Below are positions 42,931 to 50,532 of a stretch of DNA of 64,000 nucleotides, piece by piece. The notes under the pieces are model-generated. The model was not told the DNA's origin. It saw nothing but the letters and a program-made list of their open reading frames with translations, and did not search any database. Location: positions 62,001 to 126,000 of the forward strand of contig CAVIIX010000004.1 of assembly GCA_963643225.1 (NCBI GenBank), read 5' to 3'. Made by a program: the position numbers and the translations under genes. The DNA is from UBA1258 sp963643225 (GTDB taxonomy: Bacteria > Bacillota > Clostridia > Lachnospirales > Lachnospiraceae). Each line of letters starts with the position of its first letter. The stretch's first letter is position 1.

Positions 42931-44097
42931 ATGAAAATTACGTTTACAGGCGATGTTGGATTTGACAAATATATGAACGGAAAATGGGAGGATGAGGGTC
43001 TTTTGAGTAAAGAGATTCTTACTTTCCTTGCAGATTCAGACCATATCGCCGTAAATGTGGAGGGTCCTTTATCACAGCAAAAGAAAACCGTCAATAAAAA
43101 CGGGGTTGAAGCTTTAACCCACACCATGAATCCTGAAGCAGTTAAATTTTTTAAGCGTATTAATTCAGATATATGGAACATATGTAATAATCATATCTGT
43201 GATGCGGGCGCTGACGGAATCCTTGATACATTATCAGAGGCTAAAAAAGCAAAGGCTTATACTCTTGGCGCAGGCATGGATATCAAGGAAGCTTCAAGGC
43301 CTTTGATTTTTAAAGAGGCAGGAGGTATTGGCTTAATTTCAGTAGGCTATCAGAGAGCCTGCAGAAAAGCTGATGATAAAACTCCGGGGTGCTTTAGCTG
43401 GAGCGATTTGGATTTAATCAAAACCCGTATTGAAGAAATAAAAAAGGAAAACAGGTGGTGCGTGGTTATTGCCCACGCGGGCGAAGAATTTACATGCCTT
43501 CCAACACCCTACACAAGAGATAAATATTTAAAATATCTTGAATTTGGTGCAGACATTATTGTGGCTCACCATCCCCATGTACCAATGAATTATGAACTGA
43601 TTCAGGATGAAAAGGGTTTAAAAAAGGCAATTTTTTATTCTCTTGGTAATTTTGTTTTTGACACAGACTATCAGCGCTCCCAGTTTAATACTGAAAAGGG
43701 CATTATTCTAAAAATAAACTTTTCAGAAACTGACTTTACATATGATGCATTAGGCATTAAAATCGATAGAGCGCGTGAAAAAATTATTAAAGGAGATTTA
43801 CCTAAGATATTTACTGACGTGCCTGAAGCGGAATATAAAAAATTAGTTCCGTTATCGGCTAAGGCTTTTATTCAGGCTACAAAAAGACAATTAAAATTTT
43901 TAAGGCCAGAAGAATTTATGAACGCAGGCGAGGAAGAATTCATGAAAAATTTTTATGAGCCTATGCGTAGCGGAAGAGTGCCTGGTGAAACCCTCGATTT
44001 TCAGATTATTGTGCCATTAGCATTAGAATCAGAAAAAGGCGAATGGAAGGAAAGCTCCTTGAAAGCTGTTAAGGAATATATCTTAGAGCAAATATGA
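42931..44097 (+). CDS. CapA-family (PGA_cap) metallophosphatase-like protein
   Basis: 388 aa. FTGDVGFDKYM, VNVEGPLS, CNNHICDAGADGI, VIAHAGEEF, VAHHPHVPMNYELI and YSLGNFVFDTD are the ordered metal-site motifs of the CapA/PGA_cap calcineurin-like fold. No signal peptide or membrane anchor is present, unlike classic CapA of poly-gamma-glutamate capsule systems, and no capB or capC is nearby. A capsule role is therefore doubtful. The gap to the preceding permease is 3 bases and to the following MATE gene 3 bases. Confidence 0.88.
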   Translation: MKITFTGDVGFDKYMNGKWEDEGLLSKEILTFLADSDHIAVNVEGPLSQQKKTVNKNGVEALTHTMNPEAVKFFKRINSDIWNICNNHICDAGADGILDTLSEAKKAKAYTLGAGMDIKEASRPLIFKEAGGIGLISVGYQRACRKADDKTPGCFSWSDLDLIKTRIEEIKKENRWCVVIAHAGEEFTCLPTPYTRDKYLKYLEFGADIIVAHHPHVPMNYELIQDEKGLKKAIFYSLGNFVFDTDYQRSQFNTEKGIILKINFSETDFTYDALGIKIDRAREKIIKGDLPKIFTDVPEAEYKKLVPLSAKAFIQATKRQLKFLRPEEFMNAGEEEFMKNFYEPMRSGRVPGETLDFQIIVPLALESEKGEWKESSLKAVKEYILEQI

Positions 44098-44100
44098 TTT

Positions 44101-45441
44101 ATGGCAAAAAAAAACAGAATTCAGCTATCAGATCATTTTAATTCTGGAAAGCTTTTAAAATTTGCGTTTCCGTCTATTATGATGATGGTGTTTACATCCA
44201 TCTATGGCGTTGTAGACGGTTTCTTTGTGTCTAATTATGCAGGCAAGACTCCCTTTGCGGCAATTAATTTCATAATGCCCTATATTATGATTTTAGGCGG
44301 TATCGGTTTTATGATAGGTACCGGCGGCTGTGCCTTAATAGGACTTAAATTAGGTGAAAACAATAATAAAAAAGCCAATGAAATCTTTTCAATGCTTATA
44401 TATATAACAATTATTTTGGCAATTGCTTTTGCAATAATCGGCTGGTTTACAATTAAGCCTGTTGCTATATTGCTAGGTGCAGATAAAGAGATGGCAGCTA
44501 TCTGTGAGGTATACGGAAGAATATGTATGATAGGTCTTCCTGCAGTTATGCTTCAGTATGAGCTTCAAAGCTATTTTGTAGTAGCTGAAAAGCCTACTCT
44601 AGGTTTTTATTTTACCTTGCTTGCAGGCTGCACCAACATGGTGCTTGACTGGCTTTTGGTAGGCGTAATGGGATACGGTGTTGCAGGTGCTGCGGCAGCT
44701 ACTGTTGCAAGCCAGGTAATAGGCGGTTTATTCCCTCTTATTTATTTTGCCAGTCCTAATTCAAGCTTATTAAGACTTGGCAAATGCACCTGGGATTTTA
44801 AGGCTTTATTTAAGGCTTTTGGAAACGGTTCTTCAGAATTTGTTTCAAATGTTTCAATGTCTGTTGTTGGTATGCTTTACAATGTACAGCTTATGAAATA
44901 TTCAGGAGAAGACGGTGTTGCGGCATACGGCGTTTTAATGTATGTAAACATGATTTTTATTGCAATATTTATAGGCTATTCCGTAGGCACTTCTCCTATA
45001 GTAAGCTTTCATTACGGGGCTAAAAACGAAGATGAATTAAAGGGTTTACTCCGAAAAAGTTTAAAAATCATTGCTTTTTTTGCAATTATCATGCTTGCAG
45101 CAGGAGAGCTTTTGGCCCGTCCCTTATCAGGTTTGTTTGTAGCCTACGATGAAGGCTTAATGGACTTAACGGTTCATGCGTTCAGAATCTTTTCGTTTTC
45201 TTTCCCGTTAGCTTCAATCCCGATTTACGGCTCTTCCTTTTTTACAGCCTTAAATGACGGACTTACTTCAGCTTTAATTTCGTTTTTACGTACTATTGTG
45301 TTCCAGCTTGCCGCAGTTTTGGTTTTACCTTTGCTTTTCGGCCTTGACGGCATATGGTTTTCAATCGTAGCAGCTGAAATTGTGGCAGCAATGCTTACAA
45401 TTTTCTTTTGGATTACAAAACAGAAAAAATACCATTATTAA
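44101..45441 (+). CDS. MATE family efflux transporter
   Basis: 446 aa, about twelve membrane segments. LLKFAFPSIMMMVFTSIYGV with VDGFFVSNYAG is the usual MATE start; GFMIGTGGCALIGLKLGE and FIGYSVGTSPIVSFHYGAKN are further family motifs. It lies inside the SLC13-CapA-MATE-bioY cluster. The last 26 coding bases are duplicated immediately downstream. Substrate unknown. Confidence 0.92.
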   Translation: MAKKNRIQLSDHFNSGKLLKFAFPSIMMMVFTSIYGVVDGFFVSNYAGKTPFAAINFIMPYIMILGGIGFMIGTGGCALIGLKLGENNNKKANEIFSMLIYITIILAIAFAIIGWFTIKPVAILLGADKEMAAICEVYGRICMIGLPAVMLQYELQSYFVVAEKPTLGFYFTLLAGCTNMVLDWLLVGVMGYGVAGAAAATVASQVIGGLFPLIYFASPNSSLLRLGKCTWDFKALFKAFGNGSSEFVSNVSMSVVGMLYNVQLMKYSGEDGVAAYGVLMYVNMIFIAIFIGYSVGTSPIVSFHYGAKNEDELKGLLRKSLKIIAFFAIIMLAAGELLARPLSGLFVAYDEGLMDLTVHAFRIFSFSFPLASIPIYGSSFFTALNDGLTSALISFLRTIVFQLAAVLVLPLLFGLDGIWFSIVAAEIVAAMLTIFFWITKQKKYHY

Positions 45442-45466
45442 CAAAACAGAAGGAATACTATTATTA
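45415..45466 (+). repeat. 26-bp tandem duplication at the MATE/bioY junction
   Basis: Bases 45415-45440 (end of the MATE gene) and 45441-45466 differ at only three positions. The second copy has AGAAGGA where the first has AGAAAAA, and so supplies the ribosome site of bioY. Confidence 0.85.
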
Positions 45467-45470
45467 ATAT

Positions 45471-45998
45471 ATGAATAAATTACACGTAAAGGACTATGCC
45501 TATATAGGCATGTTTGCAGCTTTAATTACGATTTCATCCTGGATAAGCATTCCATTAACGGTGCCTGTTACTCTTCAGACCTTCGGTGTGGCGCTCGCGG
45601 TTTTGCTGCTAGGCACAAAAAGAGGGCTATTAAGCTTTTTAGTGTTCCTGGCTTTGGGAGTGTGCGGAGTACCGGTGTTTTCCGGCTTTAAAAGCGGAAT
45701 CGGTGCTGTTTTAGGGCCTACAGGAGGCTTTTTAATCGGATTTATTTTATTTATAATAATTGCAGGTATATTCAGGCAAAAGAAAAGTATATTACAATAT
45801 TCAGGCCTTTTAATTGCTTTAATTACTTTATATGCATTTGGAAGTCTTTGGTATCAGTTTGTATATTTAGATGCTGTTGGATTTTCAGGATACAAGGCTG
45901 TATTGCTTGTAACTGTGGTGCCCTTTATAGTGCCTGATGTGTGTAAAATTTTATTGGCGGTTTTTTTAAACAAAAGACTGGCTAAATTCATTAATTAA
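45471..45998 (+). CDS. bioY: Biotin transporter BioY (S component)
   Basis: 175 aa with six membrane helices. PLTVPVTLQTFGVALAVLLL, and GVCGVPVFSGFKSGIGAVLG with GPTGGFLIGF, are the BioY substrate-binding regions. It takes up biotin with an ECF energising module (EcfAAT) encoded elsewhere. There is no visible BirA operator at its start; it appears to be the last gene of the SLC13-CapA-MATE cluster. Ribosome site AAGGA lies within a duplicated segment. Confidence 0.93.
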   Translation: MNKLHVKDYAYIGMFAALITISSWISIPLTVPVTLQTFGVALAVLLLGTKRGLLSFLVFLALGVCGVPVFSGFKSGIGAVLGPTGGFLIGFILFIIIAGIFRQKKSILQYSGLLIALITLYAFGSLWYQFVYLDAVGFSGYKAVLLVTVVPFIVPDVCKILLAVFLNKRLAKFIN

Positions 45999-46018
45999 CA
46001 TTTACAACGAATTTCTCT

Positions 46019-46049
46019 ACCGGGCAGGTGTCTGCCCGGTATATTTTTT
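46019..46049 (+). terminator. Terminator after bioY
   Basis: ACCGGGCAG (46019-46027), loop GTGT, CTGCCCGGT (46032-46040), then ATATTTTTT. Confidence 0.88.
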
Positions 46050-46056
46050 AAGGGTT

Positions 46057-46198
46057 TTATAAAAGCTAAAGAAAACCAACTGCCTTTAGGCAGTGGGTGC
46101 TCCCCGCGAGGTGTTTGGTTACAAGATAAGTACCTATTAAGGCACGTAGTGCCGCTTTTAGTAGAGCCGTAGCGAAGAAAATTGCGAATATCATTGAC
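46057..46198 (+). repeat. Palindromic intergenic repeat family A, full-length diverged copy
   Basis: TTTATAAAAGCTAAAGA, hairpin CAACTGCC/GGCAGTGGG, a degraded middle dyad, AAGGCACGTAGTGCCGCTTTTA and the end GAAAATTGCGAATATCATTGACA. It directly abuts a gene remnant on its right, so its arrival may have truncated that gene. Confidence 0.85.
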
Positions 46199-46202
46199 AC
46201 CC

Positions 46203-46446
46203 TGGAGAGTGCCTGCTGAATTAATAAGCGGAAAGGAAGCCTTTTTAGTATATTCGGAACTTAAAAATGAATTTTACATAAACAAAGAGGATACCGCAAA
46301 GGTAAGAAGGGAACGATGAAATAAAACCGGACTTTTTTGCAGTGTCTCTTCCTAACTTTTTGATTTTTAACGACACAGCGGTAAAAGCCTTTGAGGAAGC
46401 ACTTTATAAATATGTCCAAAAAAACAATTTTGTAAAAAAAATATAA
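46203..46446 (+). pseudogene. Decayed 3' end of an unidentified gene, frameshifted
   Basis: Frame one (46203-46319) reads WRVPAELISGKEAFLVYSEL and continues to a TGA. A second frame, shifted by one base, continues with protein-like sequence (KPDFFAVSLPNFLIFNDTAV, AFEEALYKYVQ) to TAA at 46446. No start codon is present, and the left edge coincides with the end of a family A repeat. The parent family was not recognised; some immunity-protein-like C-termini look similar, but this is weak. Confidence 0.6.
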
Positions 46447-46462
46447 ATTAAGCAAATACCCC

Positions 46463-46491
46463 TTGCATAAAATCGCGAGGGGTATTATTAT
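46463..46491 (+). promoter_or_regulatory. groESL promoter
   Basis: TTGCAT, 17-base spacer, TATTAT. The start would be near 46498, so the CIRCE element lies at the very 5' end of the transcript. Confidence 0.65.
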
Positions 46492-46507
46492 GCAAATGTG
46501 ATAAAAA

Positions 46508-46534
46508 TTAGCACTCGAATTTAAAGAGTGCTAA
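46508..46534 (+). promoter_or_regulatory. CIRCE element (HrcA operator)
   Basis: TTAGCACTC-N9-GAGTGCTAA, a perfect match to the consensus inverted repeat, 23 bases before groES. HrcA repression with heat-shock release is well established for this element. Confidence 0.97.
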
Positions 46535-46557
46535 CAAAATATAAATGGAGGCAGGCT

Positions 46558-46830
46558 ATGAAATTAACACCACTTAATGACAGAGTTGTATTAAAACAGT
46601 TAGTAGCTGAAGAAACTACAAAATCAGGAATTGTGATTCCGGGACAGAATAAAGAAAAACCACAGCAGGCAGAGGTTGTGGCTGTAGGCCCCGGCACCGA
46701 TGAAATCAAGATGCAGGTGAAGGTTGGAGACAAGGTTATTTACTCCAAATATTCAGGCACAGAAGTGAAGCTTGATGACGAGGAATATATTATCTGCAAG
46801 CAGGATGACATCCTTGCAGTTATAGAATAA
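46558..46830 (+). CDS. groES: Co-chaperonin GroES
   Basis: 90 aa from the ATG at 46558 with GGAGG upstream; an in-frame extension to 46528 would run into the CIRCE element and is rejected. KLTPLNDRVVLKQL starts the protein and the mobile loop lies around ETTKSGIVIPG; GPGTDEIKMQVKVGDKVIYSKY follows. It caps GroEL during folding. Fourteen bases separate it from groEL. Confidence 0.97.
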   Translation: MKLTPLNDRVVLKQLVAEETTKSGIVIPGQNKEKPQQAEVVAVGPGTDEIKMQVKVGDKVIYSKYSGTEVKLDDEEYIICKQDDILAVIE

Positions 46831-46844
46831 TGGAGGAATGAAAA

Positions 46845-48467
46845 ATGGCAAAAGAGATTAAATATGGCGCAGATGCAAGAGCAGCCCTTGAAGCAGGCGT
46901 TAACAAGCTTGCAGATACAGTAAGAGTTACAATCGGCCCTAAGGGAAGAAACGTAGTGCTTGATAAGTCCTATGGCGCTCCTTTAATTACCAACGACGGC
47001 GTAACAATTGCAAAGGAAATCGAACTTGAAGATGCTTTTGAAAACATGGGCGCACAGCTTGTTAAGGAGGTTGCCACAAAGACAAACGATGTAGCAGGTG
47101 ACGGCACCACAACAGCAACGGTTTTAGCACAGGCTATGATCAACGAAGGCTCTAAGAACCTTGCAGCAGGTGCCAACCCTATAGTATTAAGAAAGGGTAT
47201 GAAGAAGGCTACCGAAAAGGCAGTTGAAGCCATTAAGGCTATGAGCCAGAAGGTTAACGGTTCAGAACACATTGCAAGAGTTGCAGCTATTTCTGCAGGT
47301 GATGATACAGTAGGGGAAATGGTAGCTAAGGCTATGGAAACTGTTTCTGGCGACGGCGTTATCACAATCGAAGAATCAAAGACAATGGAAACTGAGCTTG
47401 AGCTTGTAAAAGGTATGCAGTTTGACCGTGGCTACATTTCGGCTTATATGGCTACAGATATGGATAAGATGGAATCGGTTCTTGACGATCCCTATATCCT
47501 TATTACAGATAAGAAGATTTCAAACATTCAGGAAATCCTTCCTATTCTTGAGCAGATCGTTCAGGCAGGCGCTAAATTATTAATTGTGGCTGAAGACGTT
47601 GAGGGCGAGGCTTTAACAACACTTATCGTTAATAAGCTCCGCGGTACCTTTAATGTAGTCGCTGTTAAGGCTCCAGGCTATGGCGACAGAAGAAAGCAGA
47701 TGCTTGAGGATATCGCTATCCTTACAGGTGGCCAGGTTATTTCTTCAGAGCTCGGTCTTGACTTAAAGGAAACTACCCTTGATATGTTAGGACGTGCTAA
47801 ATCCGTTAAGGTTCAGAAGGAAAACACAGTTATCGTAGACGGCTACGGCGACAAGAGTGCAGTACAGGCCCGTATTGCTCAGATTAAGGGCATGATTGAG
47901 ACCACCACCTCCGATTTTGATAAAGAAAAATTACAGGAACGCCTTGCAAAGCTTTCAGGCGGTGTTGCAGTTATCAGAGTAGGTGCTGCTACCGAAACAG
48001 AAATGAAGGAAGCAAAGCTCAGAATGGAAGATGCTTTGGCTGCTACAAAGGCTGCAGTTGAGGAAGGCATTATCTGTGGCGGCGGTTCTGCATACATTCA
48101 CGCCTCAAAAGAGGTTAAGAAGTATGCCGATACCCTTTCCGGGGATGAAAAGACAGGTGCTTACATTGTATTAAAGGCTATGGAAGCTCCCCTTTATCAT
48201 ATTGCTGCTAACGCAGGTCTTGAAGGTGCAGTTATCATTAACAAAGTACGAGAATCCGAAGTAGGTATTGGCTTTGATGCCTACAAGGAAGAATACGTAG
48301 ACATGGTTAAGGCCGGAATTCTTGATCCTGCCAAGGTTACAAGAACCGCCTTACAGAATGCTACATCCGTAGCTTCAACCTTCTTAACAACAGAATCAGC
48401 TGTTGCAAACATTAAGGAGGATGCTCCCGCAATGCCCGCAGGTGCAGGCATGGGTGGCATGTACTAA
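46845..48467 (+). CDS. groEL: Chaperonin GroEL
   Basis: 540 aa, the family length. The ATP-site motifs VTIGPKGRNVVLD and NDVAGDGTTTATVLAQAM, and the C-terminal GMGGMY tail, are intact. GroEL folds client proteins in the cytosol with GroES. The last 16 coding/stop bases plus one are the left copy of a 17-bp direct repeat; the right copy lies 1.87 kb downstream, after a foreign-looking cassette. The gene itself is undamaged. Confidence 0.98.
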   Translation: MAKEIKYGADARAALEAGVNKLADTVRVTIGPKGRNVVLDKSYGAPLITNDGVTIAKEIELEDAFENMGAQLVKEVATKTNDVAGDGTTTATVLAQAMINEGSKNLAAGANPIVLRKGMKKATEKAVEAIKAMSQKVNGSEHIARVAAISAGDDTVGEMVAKAMETVSGDGVITIEESKTMETELELVKGMQFDRGYISAYMATDMDKMESVLDDPYILITDKKISNIQEILPILEQIVQAGAKLLIVAEDVEGEALTTLIVNKLRGTFNVVAVKAPGYGDRRKQMLEDIAILTGGQVISSELGLDLKETTLDMLGRAKSVKVQKENTVIVDGYGDKSAVQARIAQIKGMIETTTSDFDKEKLQERLAKLSGGVAVIRVGAATETEMKEAKLRMEDALAATKAAVEEGIICGGGSAYIHASKEVKKYADTLSGDEKTGAYIVLKAMEAPLYHIAANAGLEGAVIINKVRESEVGIGFDAYKEEYVDMVKAGILDPAKVTRTALQNATSVASTFLTTESAVANIKEDAPAMPAGAGMGGMY

Positions 48468-48550
48468 GAGATGCCGGGTTTTATGTTATCCGGTAGCATG
48501 GTGATTACTCAAAGTGTGATCGAGTGAGACGAAAATCATTCAAAAAACAT

Positions 48551-48579
48551 TTGAAATCTCCATACAAATCCGCTATAAT
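48551..48579 (+). promoter_or_regulatory. Promoter of the inserted MATE gene
   Basis: TTGAAA, 17-base spacer, TATAAT. The start point near 48586 leaves a leader of about 160 bases. Confidence 0.8.
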
Positions 48580-48590
48580 ACATCTACAAT

Positions 48591-48720
48591 GTGTGGCGTT
48601 TCTGCGTAAATCCAGTTGCAGAAACGCCGCACTTTTTTTGCGGAAATGGGGAAAAGTTTATAAGCAATCGTGTAGCAGAAATGCGTAAAGCCAGATAGCT
48701 TCTGGCTTTACGCATTTTTT
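48591..48720 (+). promoter_or_regulatory. Candidate attenuator leader with two tandem terminators
   Basis: Hairpin 1: GTGTGGCGTTTCTGC (48591-48605) with GCAGAAACGCCGCAC (48618-48632), then seven T. Hairpin 2: ATGCGTAAAGCCAGA (48681-48695) with TCTGGCTTTACGCAT (48701-48715), perfect, then TTTTT, ending 25 bases before the MATE ATG. Bases 48603-48615 (TGCGTAAATCCAG) can instead pair with the right arm of hairpin 2 (12 of 13), an arrangement that excludes both hairpins. Short frames cross the region: ATG 48589 (6 codons, stop in loop 1), GTG 48591 (35 codons, stop in loop 2) and GTG 48593 (31 codons, stop inside the left arm of hairpin 2). Confidence 0.65.
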
Positions 48721-48745
48721 GCTTTTGAAAGGAAAGGTGATTTTT

Positions 48746-50164
48746 ATGAACACCGGAAATCAGTTTTTGGGGACGGAGCGTATCGGAAAGCTCATGCGGC
48801 AGTACGCCGTCCCCTGCATCATCTCACTGCTGGTGGGTGCGCTCTATAACATTGTTGACCAGATTTTTATTGCGAACGCCAGCTACCTTGGCTCCTACGG
48901 CAATGCGGCCAACACCGTTGTTTTCCCTCTGACGGTGGTGGCGCTAGGTATCGCCGTGTTTATCGGTGACGGCTGCTGTACATTCGTGAGCATTGCGCTG
49001 GGGCGCAATGCAAAAGAGGATGCCCACAAGTCCGTCGGAAACGCTGTGGTGCTCTGCGTGTTGATTAGCCTTGTGCTGACGGCAGTCTACTTAATTTTCA
49101 GCGAACCAATCCTAACCCTGTTCGGCGGAACTGTCAATGATGAAACTCATGTCTTTGCAAAGGAATACTTTTTCTACATCACGCTCGGCATCCCGTTTTA
49201 TATGTTCGGACAGGCCATGAACCCGGTAATCCGCAGCGACGGTAGCCCCCAATTTGCTATGATCGCTACCGTTACTGGTGCTCTTGCCAATGTAATCCTC
49301 GATCCCATCTTTATTTACGCTTTCCACTGGGGCATGATGGGCGCGGCGGTTGCTACCGTGATTGGTCAGGTACTGACGGCGGCACTCTCTATCTGGTATC
49401 TACTGCACATGAAGGTTGTTAAGCTTGAAAAGAGTAGCTTTTGGTTGGACAAAAAGCTGATCCAAAAGTTTCTTGTGCTGGGACTTACCAGTTTCCTCGC
49501 GCAGCTTTCGCTGGTCGTTTCAATGGCAGCAGTGCAGAATATGTGTATGAAATATGGTGCTAAAGATCCTATTTTCGGGCAACCGGAATATGCACAAATT
49601 CCGCTTGCCGTTCTTGGCATTGTGATGAAGTTCTTCCAGATCGCCATTTCCATCGCTATCGGAATGGCGGCCGGGTGCATTCCCATCGCCGGGTACAACG
49701 TGGGTGCCGGGAAGAAAGACCGGACCAAGGCGCTGTTCTCAAAACTGCTGCTGGCGGAGCTTATCGTCGGTGCGGTCGCACTGGTGATTGTGGAGGTCTT
49801 TCCTCTGCAGATTGCCATGCTGTTCGGCGCAGCCAATGAGAGCGCGTATTACGCGGACTTCACGGTCAAGTGCTTCCGCACTTATCTGTGTCTGATGCCG
49901 CTGGCGACGCTGAACAAGGGTACGTTCATCTACCTGCAGGCGCTTGGAAAAGCATTTGCTTCTACCGCTGTTTCTATGACCCGTGAGATCATTTTCGGCG
50001 TGTCGCTGCCCATTATCCTGCCAATCTTCTTCGGACTGGACGGTCTTTTGTGGTCGTTCCCTGCGGCAGATTTGCTGACCTTTATCATTGCGATTTTCTT
50101 CATCCTGAAGACCTACCGTGAGCTTTTAGATACCAACACAGGCGCTTTGAAAGGGGAAGGCTAA
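48746..50164 (+). CDS. MATE family efflux transporter (horizontally acquired)
   Basis: 472 aa from the ATG at 48746 (GGAAAGG upstream). About twelve membrane helices; FLGTERIGKLMRQYAVPCII and NIVDQIFIANASYLG start the protein, and MAAGCIPIAGYNVGAGKKDR is a typical repeat-two motif. GC content and codon choice (CTG, GCC, GGC, ATC) differ sharply from the three other MATE genes here. It is headed by a strong promoter and two leader terminators, fitting an inducible drug-efflux gene. Substrate unknown. Confidence 0.93.
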   Translation: MNTGNQFLGTERIGKLMRQYAVPCIISLLVGALYNIVDQIFIANASYLGSYGNAANTVVFPLTVVALGIAVFIGDGCCTFVSIALGRNAKEDAHKSVGNAVVLCVLISLVLTAVYLIFSEPILTLFGGTVNDETHVFAKEYFFYITLGIPFYMFGQAMNPVIRSDGSPQFAMIATVTGALANVILDPIFIYAFHWGMMGAAVATVIGQVLTAALSIWYLLHMKVVKLEKSSFWLDKKLIQKFLVLGLTSFLAQLSLVVSMAAVQNMCMKYGAKDPIFGQPEYAQIPLAVLGIVMKFFQIAISIAIGMAAGCIPIAGYNVGAGKKDRTKALFSKLLLAELIVGAVALVIVEVFPLQIAMLFGAANESAYYADFTVKCFRTYLCLMPLATLNKGTFIYLQALGKAFASTAVSMTREIIFGVSLPIILPIFFGLDGLLWSFPAADLLTFIIAIFFILKTYRELLDTNTGALKGEG

Positions 50165-50317
50165 ATTAAAAACAGAGTCATTACCATCAGTTATGAGTTT
50201 GGCAGCGGCGGATGCACTATCGGCAAAAAGGTGGCGGAAAAGCTGGGCATTCCATGCCTCTACGAAAATCTACGTTTTCTGTTATATTCGTTTTGCTTCA
50301 AAAAGTTGCGGCTTTGA
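50165..50317 (+). pseudogene. Truncated cytidylate-kinase-like gene
   Basis: Directly after the MATE stop, same frame, the sequence reads KNRVITISYEFGSGGCTIGK and VAEKLGIPCLYENL. This is the P-loop start of cytidylate kinase-like (AAA_26) proteins, but with ATT where ATG is expected. Similarity ends after about 36 residues near 50273, then about 15 unrelated residues run to TGA, just before the right-hand direct repeat. GC-rich like the MATE gene. Confidence 0.7.
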
Positions 50318-50390
50318 AGGGTGGCATGTACTAAGTAAACATAGCTTAAATTGTGCAAAATACGATAAAGCTTAAATTATGCGAAAATGC

Positions 50391-50419
50391 TTGCAAATTT
50401 ACAGACCTTGTGGTACGAT
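50391..50419 (+). promoter_or_regulatory. rpsO promoter
   Basis: TTGCAA, 17-base spacer, TACGAT. The perfect dyad ACAGACCTTG/CAAGGTCTGT (50401-50410 and 50422-50431) overlaps the -10 and start region and may be an operator or an upstream terminator without T-run. Confidence 0.6.
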
Positions 50420-50425
50420 ACTCAA

Positions 50426-50532
50426 GGTCTGTATTTATGTGCAGACGTAACATAAACCTTTTCCAAGGTGTCAGGACACTCCGACTTAACGCTTTGGAAT
50501 TGGCGATTTTAGAAACATAGGAGGAAAAAGCA
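50426..50532 (+). promoter_or_regulatory. rpsO leader, possible S15 autoregulatory region
   Basis: About 107 untranslated bases with local pairing potential (for example CCAAGG...CTTTGG and GTCAGGGAC-like short stems between 50463 and 50498), then AGGAGG. S15 commonly represses its own leader RNA in other bacteria; here it is only an inference. Confidence 0.35.

Larger units (their letters stand above)
48452..50335 (+). mobile_element. GC-rich inserted cassette at the groEL 3' end flanked by a 17-bp direct repeat
   Basis: GGGTGGCATGTACTAAG occurs at 48452-48468, covering the groEL stop, and again at 50319-50335. The DNA between has clearly higher GC than the host: one 60-base line at 49681 has 38 G+C, compared with 25 at 44161 in a host MATE gene. 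It carries a promoter, a two-hairpin leader, a MATE gene and a truncated cytidylate-kinase-like frame. No integrase is present. The arrangement resembles site-specific or homology-assisted insertion that rebuilt the gene end, perhaps followed by internal deletion. Confidence 0.7.

Noticed and set aside
46970..47365. 131-codon minus-strand frame inside groEL
   Set aside because: Antisense shadow of a highly biased gene; no protein-like motif.
48452..50335. Insertion sequence with transposase and terminal inverted repeats
   Set aside because: No transposase frame and no inverted ends were found; the flanking 17-mer is a direct repeat of gene-end sequence and much longer than usual IS target duplications.
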